Positions 13,269 to 23,872 of a stretch of DNA of 64,000 nucleotides are shown here, piece after piece; within the stretch, counting starts at the first letter, position 1; every line of letters starts with the position of its first letter. Position numbers and translations under genes: made by a program. The stretch covers positions 276,465 to 340,464 of the forward strand of contig JAMAHW010000038.1 of the NCBI GenBank assembly GCA_023627715.1, in the 5' to 3' direction. The DNA comes from Periconia sp. R9002 (Eukaryota > Ascomycota > Dothideomycetes > Pleosporales > Periconiaceae). Under the pieces are notes generated by a model, which worked only from the letters and a program-made list of their open reading frames with translations, had not been told where the DNA came from and did no database searches.

Positions 13269-13376
13269 ATTTGATTTTGGGTTTGCGGAAGTGTGGTTTG
13301 TGGTTGACAGAGGTTGGAAGTGGGAGCTGCGCTAAGCTTTGCGTTGATTATAATGTAGGATTGCTTCTTTTTGGAG

Positions 13377-13819
13377 CTATGGCAGGGATCGCGACACCAG
13401 GGCGGCGTAGATGGGAGTGGAGTGGGCGGTGTCGAGCGGGGAGTGGTGGTTGCTTATATGATGGATCTGGCTTGCCTGGCCGGTGGTGGATCGCTTCGAG
13501 CTGGTTTGTGCAACTAGAGTTGGATGTGCGTCTACGGCGGATAGAATAGAGTTGTATTGTAGGATGGGATTATCCAATGCTCTCAGAGGGCAGCTGCAGG
13601 CGCAGGTCCAATCCGCTGGGGTCGGGTGTCGGCGCAAGTGATTGGTGACGGTGGGAGGCCAAGGGAGAGCGAGGGGGGATTTTTGTGGTGTTTGTTTTGC
13701 ATCTTGTGCATGGTTTGGTCAGCCACATACCTTTGATGATTGCTGCTGTCGTTGCCTCCTTCCGAGTCCTCGTAATCAGTGCTTAGACGGCGTAAGCGCT
13801 TTGCCGACCGTTCGGGCAT
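13377..13819 (-). CDS. Possible small two-exon gene (about 101 aa)
   Basis: A candidate model joins 13819-13731 (MPERSAKRLRRLSTDYEDSE...) to 13593-13377 across a 137-bp intron with donor GTATGT and acceptor GCAG. The phase closes at 102 codons. The first exon looks protein-like and basic; the second (ALDNPILQYNSILSAVDAHP...) is polar without motifs. It lies upstream of the Ies2-like gene on the same strand, so it may instead belong to that gene's 5' UTR. No family is recognised, and this call is weak. Confidence 0.25.
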
Positions 13820-14190
13820 GCTGTGTGTATGGGGAGGAACAATCAATGACAAGGAATATTAAGCTGCAATAGGAAAGCAAGGAGATGATTACGATATGCG
13901 GGAATTGGCGATAGGGTGATAAGATATGTAGCTAGGTATGTATACAAAGAGGAGGATGCTCCAGACTGCAGAAGGTGAAAGTACCAACTAGTTAGGACGG
14001 AGATGGAGGCGCTTTGATTCGCTCGCGTCCCATCTCGTCCAGTCTGGCGCGCCGTCAACTAGCGCGCTTCTAGCCATCTATCGTGAACATGGACCTCGGC
14101 TTGTGACAACTGCCTACTTGCTGATTGTTCCGCCTTTCATATACCTCACACCCTCTCCATCTATCGTCCTCCTTTTTCGCAGTACTCGTC

Positions 14191-15462
14191 ATGTCTGACA
14201 AACCAGCCATACCGTCCTGGCAGCGCGCGCAAGAAACACCTCCGTCTCCGCCGCCATCCTCTCCATCCACATCTCCAGACCAAATAGCGACACCGTCATC
14301 GGAACAACAACCAGACGCAGAATCAAACCCAACATCCGAAAGTCAATCATCCTCGACCGATTCAACCGAAAGTCAACAATCAGACGCCTCGACTTTGCGC
14401 GACCAAGCTTCACGCTTTCTACAAGACCCTGCCATCCAGGATGCGCCGCGGGAAAGAAAAGTCGCCTTCCTCGAATCCAAAGGTGTAGGTGCAGAAGAGA
14501 TCGAGAGTCTACTGGGGAAACAACAGATATCTCAGGATTCCTCCCCAGATCTGTCCGAGGCTGGCGAGAATGCCTGGTCAACGGTACGTAACGACTTTTA
14601 ACTTCACTACGGTGCTGGGTAATTGGGCATTTGCTAACGTTCTGCTCAGGCACCTCGTAAACCAACTTCTACTCCAGCGCCTGCTCCGGCGCCTCCCCAA
14701 CCTCGAGACATTCCCCCTATTGTCACATATCCCGAATTCCTTGCACAGCCGACGCAACAGCCGCCCCTCATCACCACCCAACGATTGCTCAACACCGCCT
14801 ATATTACTGGAGGATTAATAAGTACAATGTACGGACTGTCCAAATACATCATCGCGCCAATGACGCAGACCCTTGTCGAGGCGCGCCATGATTTTGCGAC
14901 CCATACACAGGAACAATTGGAGGATTTGAATAAGCGATTAAAGGACTCTGTTTCCATAGATCCTGCTACAAAGATCAAGACCAATTCCACGGATGTGGCC
15001 GATGACGTATCAGAAGCCGACTCCGATCCCACTGAGTTATACCACAGAGATTACGGCACCCAAACCAGCCCTGGCCTTTCGCGGCGACCCTCTCTTGCAT
15101 CCACCAGCGATGAGAACGATGTAGTAAAATCCCACGAAAACCGCCTCAAGATTATGACTTCGCACCTCCGCGAGCTCGAGTCCACCAGGGCCGACACCAC
15201 CAGTTCAGCTTCGCTACAAACAAAAGTGTCGGACCTGACAACGTACTTGTCCGAGATGAGCTATATGAATCAGTATTACTCGGCGGGATCGGGTGGATTT
15301 TATTCAGGCGGATACGGTGGGTTCCCTAGGTCCAAGGATGGAAAAGATGACCAGATTGAGGCGTTGAGGGGTGACATTCGAGCGGTGAAAGGTGTGTTTT
15401 TAAGTGCAAGGAACTTTCCCGCTGGCGGTAGAGGAGGGGTTCCGACAGGATATGGAGTGTAA
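14191..15462 (+). CDS. Pex14-type peroxin (Pex14 or the fungal Pex14/17, also called Pex33)
   Basis: Exons 14191-14583 and 14650-15462 flank a 66-bp intron (GTACGT...CTCAG) and give 401 aa. Residues about 69-110 match the Pex14 N-terminal domain that binds Pex5 and Pex19 (LRDQASRFLQDPAIQDAPRE, then KVAFLESKGVGAEEIESLL). A Ser/Pro/Gln-rich stretch precedes it and a Pro-rich linker follows. Then comes a hydrophobic segment (LNTAYITGGLISTMYGLSKY) and a coiled-coil-like region (ARHDFATHTQEQLEDLNKRL). The C-terminus is Gly/Tyr-rich. The family forms the docking complex at the peroxisomal membrane for import of PTS1/PTS2 cargo. Filamentous fungi have both true Pex14 and a Pex14/17 fusion-like peroxin. 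The YPEFL...PLITTQRLL block before the membrane segment leans toward the latter, but I cannot decide by eye. Confidence 0.85.
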
Positions 15463-15872
15463 GATTTCCATATAGATCAACCATCTACCCATTACATCTT
15501 ACTTCTGGTTGTATTATGTGAACCCGGTTTTTGGAAGAGTATTTATGTTTGAAACTTTATGGAGCTACTTCTTCAGCGGTATATCTCAGGGAAATGAGAC
15601 TGAGCAGCAGATGCCCTTGTTGCTTTTGGTATTATTCTTCCAAAGTCATTCCAAATGATGCCCGGTACGGAACTTGGAGTATCTGTGAACCCTGAGCTTA
15701 ACCTAGTTAAGCTAGCTCTATCGTCTTAGTGGTGTTTGCCGACGTCATCTCCCGGAGATCCGCACCGGCATCAGTAGGCTCCAATTGACTAGCATTACAT
15801 TGCACCCATCTTCGGCTGAAGAAATCGTCTTGAACATTTTCAGTTTAATCATCGGATTGGAAAACAGTCAAG
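15463..15872. promoter_or_regulatory. Intergenic spacer (tandem + genes)
   Basis: This 410-bp spacer holds the 3' UTR of the peroxin gene and the promoter of the DUF726 gene. I see no ORF, RNA gene or repeat in it. Confidence 0.5.
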
Positions 15873-18065
15873 ATGAATGATTTCGCAAAAAAACTGCCGT
15901 TTGGACGGTCAAAGTCACCCTCTCCATCCGAGGATGAGGCATCGCTCACCACTCTACTCGATGCGGACCAATGCGCCGACCTCACTTTTCTCATAGCAAC
16001 GATAACAGCTATGATGCGTACCTCGCTCGTGCTCAACTTCACCGCTGAAGAGACGCCGAGAGACTCCAAATCCAAGGCATCAAATTCCGACCAAGACGCC
16101 GCTCTGGCAGCCGCACCCTCCGACATTGAAAAAGTCGATGTAGAAAAGGAAGACAAAGAGCGCAAGGATCGAGCAAAGAGAGAAGAAGAAGCAAGGAAGG
16201 ACCTAGCAAAGCCTGAGGTACAAGACCTGAAGAAAGCGGTGTTGAGTTACTTTGACGAGTGGAGGGGAAAGGTGATTATGAGGGTGGGCGAAATCGTAAA
16301 TTCGCGGCAAGAAGCGAAGGCGCAGAGTAACAAAATCCCCAGAAAAGAAGTCGAGCAGAAAGTCAAGCGATCAGAGACGGGGATGAAGAGTATAAGTAGC
16401 ACGGATGATAAAGGCGAGGACGAGGATGAAGTGCTCCGCGAACTTTATCCCCCAGTTGCTACATCTCTGGCGGCACTGGATCAGGAGAAACGCATGCTGG
16501 TTCTGCATTCTCTCGTCTTGATCATCTTGAGCTTGGAATCCTACTCGGCTCACTCACGCGTCTTGCTTCTTTACCTCACCTCCGCGCTCCGACTGAACTT
16601 GTCCACTTTCAAGAAAGATGAGGAAACCATAGCACGGGGCCTCCTCGAAGCAGCCTCCCAACAACTCTCCGCCGACGCCGAAACCAAGAAAGCGGCCGAG
16701 TCTTCGTCGAAATCACGCAAATGGAAAGTCGGTCTCGCAGGCGTAGCAGGCGCCGCCCTCATCGGCGTAACAGGAGGCCTAGCCGCACCTCTACTCGCCG
16801 CTGGCATAGGTTCCGTGATGGGGGGACTTGGACTAGGCGCTACAGCAGCGGCAGGCTATCTCGGGACCCTCGCGTCCTCATCCATCCTCGTCGGTGGCCT
16901 CTTCGGCGCTTACGGTGCCAAAATGACCAGCCAAGCCATGGACGACTACGCGCGCGAAGTCGAAGACTTTGGCTTCATCCCCATCCACCACTTCCACCGC
17001 CCACGCAAAGTCGAGAAGGAATTCCGCCGTCTCCGCGTCGCCATCGCCATCTCGGGCTGGCTGACCAGCAAAGAAGAAGTCGTGATCCCCTGGCGATACA
17101 TGGAACCCAGCATCGAAGGCTTTGCGCTGCGCTGGGAACTCGAGGCGCTCCTCAAACTCGGCAACTCGATGGATTCCTTCGTCAAAAGCGCAGCCTGGAG
17201 CTACGCCAAAGGCCAACTCATCAAACGCACAATCTTCGGCGCCCTCGCATCCGGCCTCTGGCCCCTCGGCCTCCTCAAAATCTCCTCCGTCCTCGACAAC
17301 CCCTTCTCCGTCGCCAAATACCGCGCCGACCGCGCAGGCGAAGTCCTCGCCGACGCCCTCATCAACAAAGTCCAAGGCGAGCGCCCCGTTACCCTCATCG
17401 GGTATTCCCTCGGCGCGCGCCTCATCTTCTCGTGCCTCACCACCCTCGCCAAACGCCACGCCTTCGGCCTCGTCGAAAACGTCGCGCTCCTGGGCTCCCC
17501 CTGCCCCTCGGACGCCGACGACTGGCGCCGCATCCGCGCCGTCGTCTCCGGCCGCCTCGTCAACGTCTTCTCCACTAACGACTACGTCCTCGCCTTCCTC
17601 TACCGCACCTCGAGCATCCAGCTCGGCGTCGCAGGCCTCCAACCCGTCCTTGGCGTACACGCCGTTCAAAACGTCGACGTGTCTGAACTTGTCCCCGGGC
17701 ATCTCGCGTACCGATACCTCACCGGCAGCATCCTCAAGAAAATCGGCTTCGAGGATATCGACGTCGAGGAGGTGGAGCGCGAGGAAGCGGAGCTCAAGGC
17801 CGTCGCGGACGCGGAGAGCAAGGAGCGTGAGAGGAAGGAGAAGGAGAGAGAGGGGAAGGGGAAGACGGAGGATGAGGAGAAGAGGGAATTGGAGCTTGAG
17901 GTGGAGAAGCGGAATCAGGAGAGCGTTATGGGGTGGGCTATGGAGAAGATGAATGTTGGCACGCTTTGGGGGAGTGGGAGGAAGGAAAGGACCGAGGCGG
18001 AGAAGATGGTGGAGTTGGAGAAGAAGGCTAGGAGGGATGCTGAGGGGGGGAAGGAGAAGGTTTAG
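15873..18065 (+). CDS. DUF726 / TMCO4-family alpha/beta-hydrolase (Mil1-like)
   Basis: This is a single exon of 730 aa starting with MNDFAKKLPFGRSKSPSPSE. After a charged N-terminal half come Gly/Ala-rich hydrophobic segments at about 285-352 (VGLAGVAGAALIGVTGGLAA; LGTLASSSILVGGLFGAYGA), which probably insert into a membrane. The region EVEDFGFIPI and the hydrolase elbow G-Y-S-L-G at 510-514 follow, with Ser512 as the presumed nucleophile. LLGSPCPSDADDWRRIRAVV and VNVFSTNDYVLAFLYR are characteristic of DUF726. The C-terminal 100 residues are a highly charged KE-rich coiled coil. In yeast the homologue Mil1 (YFL034W) is a putative lipase that binds the AP-1 mu subunit; this function is transferred by family only. 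The middle of the gene is very GC-rich at third positions, which creates long shadow ORFs on both strands. Confidence 0.9.
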   Translation: MNDFAKKLPFGRSKSPSPSEDEASLTTLLDADQCADLTFLIATITAMMRTSLVLNFTAEETPRDSKSKASNSDQDAALAAAPSDIEKVDVEKEDKERKDRAKREEEARKDLAKPEVQDLKKAVLSYFDEWRGKVIMRVGEIVNSRQEAKAQSNKIPRKEVEQKVKRSETGMKSISSTDDKGEDEDEVLRELYPPVATSLAALDQEKRMLVLHSLVLIILSLESYSAHSRVLLLYLTSALRLNLSTFKKDEETIARGLLEAASQQLSADAETKKAAESSSKSRKWKVGLAGVAGAALIGVTGGLAAPLLAAGIGSVMGGLGLGATAAAGYLGTLASSSILVGGLFGAYGAKMTSQAMDDYAREVEDFGFIPIHHFHRPRKVEKEFRRLRVAIAISGWLTSKEEVVIPWRYMEPSIEGFALRWELEALLKLGNSMDSFVKSAAWSYAKGQLIKRTIFGALASGLWPLGLLKISSVLDNPFSVAKYRADRAGEVLADALINKVQGERPVTLIGYSLGARLIFSCLTTLAKRHAFGLVENVALLGSPCPSDADDWRRIRAVVSGRLVNVFSTNDYVLAFLYRTSSIQLGVAGLQPVLGVHAVQNVDVSELVPGHLAYRYLTGSILKKIGFEDIDVEEVEREEAELKAVADAESKERERKEKEREGKGKTEDEEKRELELEVEKRNQESVMGWAMEKMNVGTLWGSGRKERTEAEKMVELEKKARRDAEGGKEKV

Positions 18066-18410
18066 ATGGGGTGGTTTCTTCTTTTTCTTCTTATTTTTTT
18101 TAGGGAGGTCAGGAAGTAAGGTTTCGGTTATCGTTAGGCGTTGGGTTTGCGTGGATTGGTATTTCGTATTTGGTAATGAATAGACGGGTTTGGTTGGGGG
18201 GGATATACATCGTACTACTTAGCGAATGGGACCTATGAGCGGTTTCTAGATACACAACGGACGATACCGGGGGATCAGATGTCGCACTTTACTGCTTTCT
18301 TTGACCAATAACAAACAAAACTTTCCCCTGCGCCGCAAGACCCGTCATTCATCAAAGTTCGTGCAGTGCAGTGCAGAGAGAAAGAAAACTACCTCCATGT
18401 ACACACGCTT
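18066..18410. other. Convergent 3' spacer
   Basis: This 345-bp spacer separates the stop of the DUF726 gene from the stop of the Sec17 gene. It is T- and GT-rich, as for 3' UTRs, and no gene is seen. Confidence 0.5.
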
Positions 18411-19751
18411 CTACGAAAAGTCCTCTTCCTTGCTCTCGACCGACTCCTTGATGCGGAGCAGCAACGTCGTTTTCCACTTGTCCAACTTGCTCATCTGATC
18501 GTACTGGAAAAGCTACACACACCGTCAGCAAATATACAAAATCCACCACCCTCTCGTCCGGGGAGGAGGGGAGGGGGGGGGGACACAAAACTCACCTTCT
18601 CACTAAAAACATCCTGATCCCCCACCTCGACCGCCTGCGCAAGATCAACTAGCAACTGGCACTCCCTCTGCTGCGAGAAGCTGTTATCCATCTCGCGATA
18701 CCGATCGAGCGCGGTATTGATGCCGACGTTGTCGCCGGTGCACAGGTGGCAGATGCCCGCCTTCAACAGGTACTCTTTGACGGACCAGCGCATGAGGTTG
18801 TTGTTGATGGACGACTTTGCGACCTTTTCGTACAGCGAGATGGCCTTGTAGTAGTCTTTTCCTTCGAGCGCGACGAGGTCGGCTGTCTTGAGCCAGAGTT
18901 TGTTCGCTAGGGCTTCGGCGTTGTCCTATTGTCATCCCCCCTCATGTTAGTTTGTGGGGGAAAGGGGTTGGGTGGAAAGATTAGGTTGGCTGGCTTACAC
19001 TTTCGTACCAACCCGCGGCTTCTTCGAAGGCCGCTGCAGCCCGGCCGTTATCGCCGAGCTCGACTTCGAAGAGCTCGCCTAGGTTTTGCTTGTGCGTTGC
19101 TGCGCGGCGGAAGTTGCCTTTGGAGCAGTAATGTGTGATGGCTTTGTCGAGACACCGCGCCGCGGCTTCCGGGTCGTCTTTCTTGTATGCCTCTGCACAC
19201 ACGCACACGCGTAGCGATGTCAGTCTCACGTGACCTGCGTCAAAAAGTAAGAGGGGAGGGGTGAGACGTACTGAAGGCTTCTGTGAGTGTGTTTGCTTCA
19301 TCGTCGGGTTCGTTGAGCTGCTGGCGTTGCACGGATGCTGCTTTTTCGAATGCTTCGCCGGCCTCTTTGCCTGTTTCTGGTCTCAGTTTTTGCAAGCGAT
19401 GGAGAGGGAAGATGAGAGAACACGCAGTTCTGTTTTTGAGGTGTTCTGGCATGGTCTAGTTCGTACCCATCTTCTGCATCCGGAATGCATTTGCTGCTGC
19501 GATAAACTGATCTGCTGCTGCCTCATCTGTCCTTAAGATCAGCGCTCGTTCTAGTCGTGACTTAAGTCTTTGGGATTTTTATTCACATTTTTCTTGACGG
19601 CCACCAAACAAACTGAATCCGCCTGATGCCTTCGACAAGCTTTGTTCAGCCTATTCATACCCATATCATTAGTTCTCTGATATGTGTCTTTGTGGCTGAG
19701 TTTCGGGGTGTTCCCCACCTGTCGGAGGAGTGCTCTTGGATCTCCCGCCAT
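18411..19751 (-). CDS. SEC17: Alpha-SNAP, vesicular fusion protein Sec17
   Basis: Seven exons encode 295 aa: 19751-19719, 19650-19587, 19526-19467, 19376-19272, 19192-18999, 18925-18596 and 18512-18411. Each junction was set by reading phase and closes exactly. The protein starts MAGDPRALLRQAEQSLSKAS, continues GGFSLFGGRQEKYE (the SNAP signature), then TPR-like helices (KEAGEAFEKAA, LNEPDDEANTLTEAF, GNFRRAATHKQNLGELFEVE) and ends with the conserved KLDKWKTTLLLRIKES...EEDFS tail. Length matches the family (about 290-295 aa). Sec17 binds SNARE complexes and recruits the ATPase Sec18/NSF to disassemble them after membrane fusion. It is divergent from the GatC-like gene, 311 bp apart. Confidence 0.96.
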
Positions 19752-20062
19752 GATTTCAGATTCTTCGCTGTTTCAAAGTTTACGTGGTAGTTGTATATGC
19801 AAGGGAGGGTCTGAGCAGGTGATTTATCGTTGGTTTACGGTCAAAGGCTCGAAGTATGGTCGAGACAGGTGGTACCGCATCCAGGAAGATGACGCCCGCC
19901 ATATGGTCTGTGCGGCGGACCCACGTTCAAGTGCGGTTGAACCTCGGCGGTCACGAAGTTACATAATCTTTCAAGTTCAACATCACTCCTTCACGGCAAC
20001 GCATTGAATTCGATATCTTGATCGCCAATCCCTTCATTGTTATTTTCTTAATCAAGTTTGAA
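19752..20062. promoter_or_regulatory. Divergent promoter, Sec17 / GatC-like
   Basis: Only 311 bp separate the start codons of the minus-strand Sec17 gene and the plus-strand GatC-like gene, so both must be driven from here. No individual site was identified. Confidence 0.6.
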
Positions 20063-20665
20063 ATGTTTGCCAGTCGAGCATTCATCGGCGGGAGGTGTTT
20101 CGTTCGTACACTCCGAGAATCGACCAAACCATTCCACACGTTTTCCCCATGGAACCAAGCAAACGCGTCGATCACACCAGTCGCTGCCAAAGACCTTGAT
20201 TCGATTTTCGCAGAGCCAACCTGGTCCGTCGAATCACTCCTGCCGGACAAGGCAAAATCCGTGGATGCGCCAAAGATATCGTCGAAGCAGCTCCATCATC
20301 TACTCCGCCTCTCAGCGCTCCCGCTTCCCAAAACACCCGAAGAGGAAGCGAAGATGCTAGACACGCTCTCGGCTCAATTACACTTTGTAGGAGAGATACA
20401 GCAGGTGGATACAAAAGATGTGACGCCTTTAAGGGCCATAAGAGACGAGACGATGGCCGCGGAAAAGGAGCAAACCATTACATTGGAGACCCTAAAACAT
20501 GCCTTTGCACAAGAGAAGGTTATTGGGAAACATCACAAGCGTATACAGAGGCATACGTCGGTACCGATAGACGCGAGCGATGTTGAAGATTGGGATGTCC
20601 TTGGTTCTGCTGAACGAAAAGTTGGAAGATACTTCGTGGTCGAAAGTGAACGAACCCAGGAGTAG
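20063..20665 (+). CDS. Mitochondrial Glu-tRNA(Gln) amidotransferase subunit C-like (GatC/Gta3)
   Basis: A single exon encodes 200 aa, with the first in-frame ATG at 20063. The N-terminus (MFASRAFIGGRCFVRTLRES) is Arg-rich, lacks acids and looks like a mitochondrial presequence. Residues about 70-140 carry the GatC fold: SSKQLHHLLRLSALPLPK, EEEAKMLDTLSAQLHFVGEI and QQVDTKDVTPLRAIRDE. The family stabilises the GatA/GatB amidotransferase that converts Glu-tRNA(Gln) to Gln-tRNA(Gln) in mitochondria. The C-terminal 60 residues (HHKRIQRHTSVP...DWDVL...RYFVVESE) are typical of the fungal version. Substrate and pathway are inferred from the family. Confidence 0.85.
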   Translation: MFASRAFIGGRCFVRTLRESTKPFHTFSPWNQANASITPVAAKDLDSIFAEPTWSVESLLPDKAKSVDAPKISSKQLHHLLRLSALPLPKTPEEEAKMLDTLSAQLHFVGEIQQVDTKDVTPLRAIRDETMAAEKEQTITLETLKHAFAQEKVIGKHHKRIQRHTSVPIDASDVEDWDVLGSAERKVGRYFVVESERTQE

Positions 20666-20927
20666 CCTTTCCCTGGGGCTTACAGGGTCGTCCTTAATGA
20701 CGATACAGATCATAGCGAATGGAGAAAACCATGAACAGATTTTCTGTACAGGCAAAATGCACCGCAGCAATCAATGCAAGTAAGTATAATAATGGATTGT
20801 GAAATGGTATATCAAATCGCTAACGCCTCCCCAGTTATAATCCCAGTCCTGTCCGTGATATATATAACAACACGACGCCATGTCAAACATCGAAAAAAGT
20901 CAAAATCAAATCCTTCCATCACTTGGA

Positions 20928-21479
20928 TCACTCTAAGCTCTGACCACATGAAGCGCAGTACTTCACGTGATTCTTTCCAGTACAGCAATTACAAAAAGGT
21001 CGTGCATCTAGATCTTCTAGGTCGGGTGTGGACAGTCGCCCCATTCTCGGTGTCGACGGCGGCGTCATGAGACCATTGTGTGGTTGTGTCGTCGAACTGC
21101 TTTCATGGGGCTTCTTGGGATAGGGTGCGTGGATGACGACTGCTTTGGCGTGCGATTGGGACGAATACGACATCACGTGACCATCGTGACTCGGTCCACC
21201 TTTTGGCTTCCGACCACCCGACGACAGCGAACTCGATACCAATCGAGAAGATTTTGGTTTGTCAGAAAGTGATGATGAGGATGGCAACCTTGCAGCTGTT
21301 GTGCGAAAGGAGGGTTGTGACGTGCTGCGATCATCGACCTTTGGGCGACGACGACGAGACTCGACTATGCGAACATTTTTTCCGTCGTAATAATCGACCC
21401 TCCGATAAATGGATGGATTCTGGATCGATGCATCACCCACTGCCGACAGTGTATTGGAAGTAGCCGACGACAACGACAT
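20928..21479 (-). CDS. Small protein with C-terminal Cys cluster, unknown function
   Basis: A single exon encodes 183 aa. The ATG is at 21479; the longer reading from 21494 would need a GTG start. The body is Ser-rich and basic (RIVESRRRRPKVDDRSTS). The last 20 residues hold a compact cluster C-N-C-C-(7 residues)-Y-C-A-S-C-G, which could bind a zinc ion. I do not recognise the family. It is convergent with the GatC-like gene (262 bp between stops), and clean codon structure supports a real gene. Confidence 0.6.
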   Translation of the reverse strand: MSLSSATSNTLSAVGDASIQNPSIYRRVDYYDGKNVRIVESRRRRPKVDDRSTSQPSFRTTAARLPSSSSLSDKPKSSRLVSSSLSSGGRKPKGGPSHDGHVMSYSSQSHAKAVVIHAPYPKKPHESSSTTQPHNGLMTPPSTPRMGRLSTPDLEDLDARPFCNCCTGKNHVKYCASCGQSLE

Positions 21480-21937
21480 GGTGGACACTATCACACTGAG
21501 GCAGCCGACAAAGATGGTGAATATAGTCCCAAAAGGTCTAAAGGAGTGTGCAACAACCTTCTACAACCCTTGGAACTGTTTCAGAACGATTGCGTTGCGA
21601 GATTGCTGATATTGCAAAGAGGTGGGAGTGGAGTGGAGGAGGGAGAGGTGTAGGAGTGGGAGGTGCGCAGCTTTATGGGAAGAGGGAGTTGGACGCCAAG
21701 CCGCATACCTCCCAGCAGGGGGCACTCACCCCCCAACACCCACGCACACCCCGCGTACCAGGCGACCTATCTATATCTCCCAATCCTGCCGTTCAAATCA
21801 TGCCGGATAGCAAAAAAACCGAAGTCCAAAGCTTGAGAAACCATGATATACTGTGTTCACCTCACACACACACACTTACTTGCGGCCTCAGAACAAGCGG
21901 CCTCATACAACCCACAAACCTTTCTTCACGTCCAACC

Positions 21938-21966
21938 TCCCATTCCCATTCCCATTCCCATCCCAT
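21938..21966. repeat. (TCCCAT)n microsatellite
   Basis: Four to five hexamer units of TCCCAT lie in tandem, the last one imperfect. Confidence 0.8.
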
Positions 21967-22422
21967 ACTCACCACAAACCCATCCACTCATCCCCCCAAT
22001 GCCCCAAACACCCATCACACGTCCCACCCCTTCCATCCTCCCCATCCGTCTGCGCGTTCTTGGCATACCACGCACAATCACCCCACACCGTAGAATCACC
22101 TGCTAAAAAACCACACTCCCGAACTCGCAGCCTGCGGTTTAGTGCGTATGTAAATTTTCGCATCGTGAAATGTTGTGGTGCACGAGTTGTCGAGGCGCTG
22201 TCGCTGGATGGGTGTTGATGTGAGGTTGTGGTTGCGATGCGTTATGTAAGCAGAGTTTTCTGGTGAGGCCGCACTGGGGCCGTAACTACTGGTCTGCCAG
22301 CCTGCACGCCGGGGGCGCGCTTGCATGTCTGCGAGGATTGCTTAAGGCAAGACCAACAATGTTCGAAGATTTCTTCTTAAACTACTTATATACTTTGTAC
22401 GTACGTATGTCGCTGTTGAAGC

Positions 22423-22513
22423 CGTCCTACCCGAGGATGTTACAGTGTTTTTTTTTTTTTTTTTTGTTTTTGCTGCCTGCATCGTCGATACCCAGGGTAA
22501 CAATCCTCTACTC
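22423..22513 (+). repeat. Short dispersed repeat, copy b (T-run expanded)
   Basis: This copy shares with 41737-41820 the hairpin-like CGTCCT-(5)-AGGA block, the GTCGATACCCAGGGTA core and the order of the two. A 17-nt T run sits between them. No clear target-site duplication is visible. Orientation is the same as the copy at 41737. Confidence 0.6.
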
Positions 22514-22987
22514 TACTCAACTCTGCGATGATTGATTGCTTTCATGTTCATGTTCGCTGCGATTTGAAGTGCTCAAGCAGTAAACCCGTTCAACGCGCGA
22601 ATCTCCCATTGAGATAGGCTAAGACGTTTTGAGCTAAAGGGATCACTTTAGCCTAAAACAGTTAGCGAGTTATGTTGAATGGATATTCCGTCCCTTCCTT
22701 TGTGCGCAAAAAATATCGACATAGATAGGTAGGTACATGCATCCCTCCTTTTCTCTTGATAATACCTTTGTATATAAGGGGCATGCACCCTTCACACTTC
22801 CCTCCATCTAAGTGAATCTTATTTGTTGTTGTGATGACGAGGCGGCGAAGTGAGTGAGGGAGTGAGGGAGGGAAGGAGTGGAAGTGCTGGGTGGGTGGAT
22901 GGGTGCCTGGCGCTTACATAGGACGTACGTACCAGGGGTGGGTGGCTGGGTAGGATGAGGTTGCAGGGGGAAAGCGACTCCGCCGCA

Positions 22988-23006
22988 TAGGTAGGTAGGT
23001 AGGTAC
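22988..23006. repeat. (TAGG)n microsatellite
   Basis: Four to five tandem TAGG units end in TAC. Confidence 0.8.
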
Positions 23007-23872
23007 TTGGTAGTTATTCTGCAAAGGCTTTATGTATAGATAATGATAGGGATTTGAGGGTAGGTAGCCGGAGTGGAAAGGCGTGGTGTTGTTGTTGTTG
23101 TTGGTGGTGGTGGATGTTTGTATGGGGTTTTTGGTTTTAGGTTTATGTCCCTCCCTTGTCCTACATTGCTGAAGACGTTGGTGGGGGTTTTTGTTTGTGT
23201 CGATATTAATAGTGTAAGTAGGTTATTTGTGTGCTTTGGGGGACGATTGGGGTATGTTTTTTCATGGGGGGTTTTGAGGGGGGGGGATAGGGAAGATGAG
23301 TAGGGGGTTGGGTGTGTAGGTTTTTGGTGATGTTTTGCAGTGGGGGTTTTTTGAAGGAGGGTGTTTTTTGGGGTGGTGGTGTATATGTAGGAGTGTTCTC
23401 ACAAAGATGGGTATTGGAAGGGATAAGGAAGGGGTAGCATAGGTAGATGGGTACGCGCGTACGTGGGTTTGTGTATGTTGAATTGTTTATGTATTGATAT
23501 GTTGACATGTAACAAGTATCAAGTAGAACAAAAAAAAACTACCAACACCGACACCGACGCTAGAAAAGCAGTAAGATATGATGAGAACGATGAGGAGAAA
23601 GGTAAGGAAAAACAAGTGAGTGCGTGCGTAGAGATTGATGCGAGAATAAGAAAGAGTACATGTAAGTAGTCCAACAAACGCAAAATATGGAAAGAGAAAT
23701 GTATAAAATTATATTTATACAAAGAGAAAATTGCTTACGTCCATCAAATCCATCACCAAAAACATCTGAGTCTCTACATCCGTTCTTACCTCTTATCGCG
23801 CCCACCTTTTTCTCTATTTTCCTTTTTTTTCAGTTCGTTTTCGATGTATCGTTTTTTTAGTTTTTTGTTCGT

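Larger units (their letters stand above)
21480..23872. other. Long intergenic region with simple repeats and one dispersed repeat copy
   Basis: These 2.4 kb contain several overlapping ORFs (for example around 21548-22218) that are made of CA- and CCCAT-type simple sequence, and I support none of them. Contents are a (TCCCAT)n tract at 21938-21966, a copy of the dispersed short repeat at 22423-22513 with a 17-nt T run, (TAGG)n at 22988-23006 and GTT/GGT runs near 23083-23112. The strand asymmetry (G/T-rich from 22850 to 23450) is strong. Confidence 0.5.

Noticed and set aside
16721..17952. Several 124-285-codon ORFs on both strands
   Set aside because: They are shadows of the GC-rich DUF726 gene with Arg/Pro/Ser-only composition.
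21548..22218. Pro/His-rich plus-strand ORFs
   Set aside because: They are made of CA and CCCAT simple repeats, with no gene structure.
22423..22513. Helitron 3' end (hairpin plus CTRR)
   Set aside because: The hairpin-like block is shared by all copies, but no CTRR follows it at a constant distance, and copies d and f have 15-bp target duplications that Helitrons do not make.
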